Source of the DNA: Deltaproteobacteria bacterium Ga0077550
Lineage (GTDB): Bacteria; Myxococcota_A; Polyangia; Nannocystales; Nannocystaceae
Direction: 5' to 3'
Length of the DNA: 43,859 bases
Assembly: GCA_001464385.1 (NCBI GenBank)
Contig: LNFB01000319.1
Span: forward strand, 1-43,859
Part shown: one piece after another, positions 41,098-43,859 of the stretch
How the letters are laid out: each line of letters opens with the position of its first letter
Position numbering within the stretch: position 1 is the first letter of the stretch
The notes under the pieces: generated by a model
Databases searched by the model: none
What the model was told of the DNA's origin: nothing
The model's input: the letters and a program-made list of their open reading frames with translations, nothing else
Made by a program: the position numbers and the translations under genes

Positions 41098-42648
41098 CTA
41101 CGGAATCAAGTCGGCTCCGGCTGCATCGACGGTACCCGGCTCGGTCGGGCGCGGTTCGCCGTCGATGTCGGTGGGTGGGTCGCCAGCGTTCCACTGCCCT
41201 GCGTTCAACAGTCCGGCAGGAGCAGCTGCGCTGAGATGGAAGTCCCCGACCGCGAAGCCGCCGGCGACGAACCAGTTGGTGTTCATGTCGCCGAGGTCAG
41301 CTTCGGTGGCGCTCGTGATGAGACTGTCGGTCGCGCAGTCGACCTCGGGGTCGTCGGTGCTGGCGACCAGTAGCGAGTTGCGCACGTTCACGGTCGCCGC
41401 GAGGTTGCAGCGCAGCGCGGCCGCGGTTCCGAAGCCGCTGCCGAGGGTCGAGTACAGAACGTCCGCGGTGCTGCTGTTGACCTCGAGCGCGGCGACGTTG
41501 TTCACGTCGCCGCCCACGAAGCAGTTCCTCATGTGGCCCTCGGCGCCTCCGCTCAGCGCGATCCCGCCGCCATCGTTGTTGCCCACCATCGTACGGTCGA
41601 GCCACATGCTCGCGCCATCGACGCTGATGCCCAGCCCACCCGTGTCGTTGCTGTTGACGCGCATGCCCTGGATGTATGTCGTGGCGCCGCCCGATACCTC
41701 GATGGCTGGCACTCCACTTCCGTCTACGCCGCCGACAATCGGGCTCGCCCCATCGTCCGCCAAGATCGCGACCCTGATCGCCCCGGCGATGCTCACCTCC
41801 TCCGGATATCCACCCGCGGCATCCCGGACCCGGATCACACACCCATCCACGATCGCATCCTGGATGTTGTCGTAGTCCGTCCCGACGCCTCCATCCGCGT
41901 CGACGACGACCACGCACTCGTCGTCGAAGCAAGCCCCCGTCGCGATGTCGCACGCCGTACCGGCACACTGCTCGTGGAAATCACACCCCTGGCATTCGCT
42001 CGTCGCCGCGTTGCAGATCGGCGTCGTGTCCGTACACGCCGACGCGTTGCTCGGCGTACACGCGACGCACCGCCCATCGTCGCTGCACGCCGGCGCGTCC
42101 GCGCTCTTCGCCAGACACTCGTCATCGCTCGAGCACGGCACGCACGCCGTGTCGGCGCAGATGGGGTTCGCCGGGTCCACGCACTCGACCGACAGCGTGC
42201 AACCGCTCCCGGTCGTGCCCGAACTCGCCGATTCCGTCTCACTCCCGCTGTTCGACATCGACCCAGTGCCCGCCGTGGTCGGCCCACCCGTCGGCTCGGT
42301 GGTCGCCTCGGTCGCGCTCGCCGACACCGACGAACTCGACGCATCGGCGACCCCTTCGCACTCCGGCTCATCGACCGCCGACTTGCCATCCCCGCACGGC
42401 GAGTAGCACGCTGCGTCATCAGGCCGCGCGTCCACACACCCGTCGTGGTCCTCTGCCGGGAATCGGTCCTCGCACGCCGCGTTGCCCCGCGCGCAGTATC
42501 GGCGTGCTTCACCGCCGTACTTCTGCCCGCAATAGTCGTCCCCATCCTCGAGAGCGCAATGGTCGGTGTCGTCGAAGCGGCATCCGAGGCCGAGCGACGT
42601 CCCGATCACCGCGCCAGTCACTAGGATATTGAGCGTTCGTTGGAACAT
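41098..42648 (-). CDS. Cys-rich lipoprotein with beta-helix domain
   Basis: The 516-residue protein starts at ATG 42648 (AGGA 5 nt upstream). The lipobox is LGLGC (Cys23). A Cys-rich module (about 25-92) is followed by a Ser/Thr/Gly linker (about 95-148) and a second Cys-rich stretch with C..D..C..GT.C repeats to about 245. The remainder is a parallel beta-helix-like domain (N-N-D-G-G-G-I-A-L-S-G-G-A, then S-T-A-D-V-L-Y-S-T). It ends in D-I-D-G-E-P-R-P, a common last turn of such proteins. It is probably displayed on the outer surface. It precedes the RDD gene by 158 bp, which leaves room for a new promoter. Confidence 0.78.
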   Translation of the reverse strand: MFQRTLNILVTGAVIGTSLGLGCRFDDTDHCALEDGDDYCGQKYGGEARRYCARGNAACEDRFPAEDHDGCVDARPDDAACYSPCGDGKSAVDEPECEGVADASSSSVSASATEATTEPTGGPTTAGTGSMSNSGSETESASSGTTGSGCTLSVECVDPANPICADTACVPCSSDDECLAKSADAPACSDDGRCVACTPSNASACTDTTPICNAATSECQGCDFHEQCAGTACDIATGACFDDECVVVVDADGGVGTDYDNIQDAIVDGCVIRVRDAAGGYPEEVSIAGAIRVAILADDGASPIVGGVDGSGVPAIEVSGGATTYIQGMRVNSNDTGGLGISVDGASMWLDRTMVGNNDGGGIALSGGAEGHMRNCFVGGDVNNVAALEVNSSTADVLYSTLGSGFGTAAALRCNLAATVNVRNSLLVASTDDPEVDCATDSLITSATEADLGDMNTNWFVAGGFAVGDFHLSAAAPAGLLNAGQWNAGDPPTDIDGEPRPTEPGTVDAAGADLIP

Positions 42649-42688
42649 GTTGTCCTGCTTTCGTTCTCGGATCGAATCACTCGGTTCG

Positions 42689-43480
42689 TCAGAAGCGGCC
42701 CGTGAACGCAACCCCGCCGCGCCCAGGACTCCACCATGCGGAGGCTCGCGCGCGGCGAGCCTTTCCGCGGTCCGCCCCGAGCAACCCGAGACCAGTCGCG
42801 AAGAGAGCCACGCCACCCGCCAACGCGATCGCTCCCGGCACTGTGAAATCGCGACCGACGCGTGACTCGTCGGTCGCATCGCCGGCGAGGCGTCGACCGC
42901 GAACGAGGAACCCGACGCCGACGCCGGCGATTGCGAGGCCGCCCGCGGCCACACCGATCCCGGCCTTGCCAAGCGTCGCGAGCGGTGGCCGGCGGTCGGC
43001 TGACGACCCCGACGACCGCGGCGCGGTGCCCGTCTCCGGCCGCGTTTCGGGACGAGGTGGGCCCTCGCGCAGCTCCGCAGCCAGCGCAGCTACCATCTCG
43101 GCGATCGCGTTGATCATTTCTTCGGTGTCGCACGGGCACTTGCGGTCCTGGAGATCCCCGGACCACTCGCCGTCCTCCGTGAGGCCGACGGCGATGCGGT
43201 ACGCGCCGAACGAGCCCGCGAGATCGACTCGGAGTCGCCGCGGCCCGAGCACTGCCGCGTCCATCGGGTGCTTCGCGAGGCCACGATCGATCCCGATTGC
43301 TGCCCATGATCGCGCGTACTCGAGGTCGTCCATGCTTGGGTCGGGCATCACATCTGCGAACGCGGGAAGGGCCGGCGCGGCCGGCTCGGCCGGCGCCGCC
43401 TCGGCGGCGGCCGCAGACACCCGCAGCCCCGAGAGCGTGATCACGAGGCTGAGCGCGGTGCACATTGCTGGGATTCTCAT
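42689..43480 (-). CDS. Exported protein with two C-terminal membrane helices
   Basis: The 263-residue protein starts at ATG 43480 in a 4-bp ATGA overlap with the previous gene. The first 24 residues form a Sec signal peptide (LSLVITLSGLRVSAAAA). An Ala/Pro-rich stretch follows, then a compact domain with a C-P-C motif (KCPCDTEEMI) near 119. Two hydrophobic helices lie at about 172-192 and 212-234, with an Arg-rich C-terminus. Family not recognised; the layout fits the many myxobacterial exported proteins with a double-helix tail. Role unknown. Confidence 0.7.
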   Translation of the reverse strand: MRIPAMCTALSLVITLSGLRVSAAAAEAAPAEPAAPALPAFADVMPDPSMDDLEYARSWAAIGIDRGLAKHPMDAAVLGPRRLRVDLAGSFGAYRIAVGLTEDGEWSGDLQDRKCPCDTEEMINAIAEMVAALAAELREGPPRPETRPETGTAPRSSGSSADRRPPLATLGKAGIGVAAGGLAIAGVGVGFLVRGRRLAGDATDESRVGRDFTVPGAIALAGGVALFATGLGLLGADRGKARRARASAWWSPGRGGVAFTGRF

Positions 43481-43859
43481 TTGGCCTCCATGCGAGCGCG
43501 GCAGACATCGACCATGCTCGCGATCTTGGGTTCGGTGACGCCCTTGCCCTCGCGCACACACTCCTCGTAGCGGCGGAGCACCGCGAGCGCCCGGACGCGC
43601 GCGCGCGTCACCACTGACGAGTCGCTCCAGCACTTGCGATTCTTCGAATGCGCGAGCACGTCTTCCCACGCAGCGCTACCCGCGGCGCGCGACACGGCAG
43701 CGCGCGCCTGCTCGCACGCCGGCGTCTCGTGAATCGGCACCGACGCGACGGGCGGGCTCGGCACGGGCTCGGGCTTCACGGGCTTCGGTCGCGGGCTCGC
43801 GGCCGGCTTTGCCGGGCCGCTCGGCGGCGCGTCATCTTCATCTATTGAGGATGGCGGAG
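43477..43859 (-). CDS. Partial gene, C-terminal part only
   Basis: The frame is open from the window edge to the TGA at 43477. The visible 126 residues start inside a Pro/Ala/Lys-rich linker (SGPAKPAASPRPKPVKPEP) and end in a helical domain with four Cys (ETPACEQARAAV..., NRKCWSDSS, YEECVREGKG, VDVCRAR). The start lies outside the window; the GTG at 43779 is only an internal codon. Overlap with the next gene shows they form an operon. Function unknown. Confidence 0.7.
   Translation of the reverse strand, partial: PPSSIDEDDAPPSGPAKPAASPRPKPVKPEPVPSPPVASVPIHETPACEQARAAVSRAAGSAAWEDVLAHSKNRKCWSDSSVVTRARVRALAVLRRYEECVREGKGVTEPKIASMVDVCRARMEAK

Overview
The window looks like the chromosome of a high-GC myxobacterium, most likely Nannocystaceae-like (Nannocystis/Plesiocystis relatives). 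This rests on protein style, not on a database match. The GC content is very high. There are many lipoproteins with long Ser/Thr/Gly/Asp linkers just after the lipobox Cys. Cys-rich 'C..D..C' modules, a MYXO-CTERM-type sorting tail, a Ser/Thr kinase with a TPR half, and hybrid histidine kinases are also present. No tRNA, rRNA, CRISPR array or insertion sequence was recognised.

Layout. (1) 1-6.8 kb holds surface lipoproteins: a partial one on the minus strand at the left edge, a lamin-tail + CotH protein, a Cys-rich/beta-sandwich protein, an Ig-like protein and a beta-helix-like protein. Citrate synthase (gltA) sits among them on the minus strand. (2) 6.9-14.2 kb, minus strand, is a self-contained Ton system: tonB, exbB, two exbD genes, a large TonB-dependent receptor whose reading frame is broken inside a Pro/Thr repeat, and a secreted lipoprotein. 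(3) 14.4-19.6 kb is a signalling block: an OmpR/PhoB-type response regulator (divergent from tonB) facing a two-gene operon of a Ser/Thr kinase-TPR protein and a hybrid histidine kinase. GTCAC/GTGAC half-sites cluster between tonB and the regulator and also upstream of the Ton-linked lipoprotein. (4) 19.8-29.8 kb holds a lipase-like lipoprotein translationally coupled to a trypsin-like protease with a MYXO-CTERM-like tail, a class I methyltransferase, a small membrane protein, a second TonB-dependent receptor, and a five-repeat lipoprotein. (5) 30.1-43.9 kb, all minus strand, is a VgrG island: two vgrG paralogues with an Ig-like protein between them, a large unrecognised protein with an OmpA-like end, an RCC1-like lipoprotein, an OmpA protein with a peptidoglycan-binding insertion, an RDD membrane protein, a beta-helix lipoprotein and two further envelope proteins. 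No sheath, tube or baseplate genes are in the window.

How the parts may work together (inference). Regions 2 and 3 read as one regulated uptake unit: the response regulator probably controls the divergent Ton operon through the shared half-sites, with input from the kinase pair. Region 5 reads as an orphan VgrG/effector delivery unit, in which the low-GC genes at about 36.3-37.9 kb are the likeliest acquired cargo. The strongest leads are the shared GTCAC-N6-GTGAC element, the frameshifted receptor, the OmpA domain with a nested peptidoglycan-binding domain, and the unrecognised protein directly upstream of vgrG.
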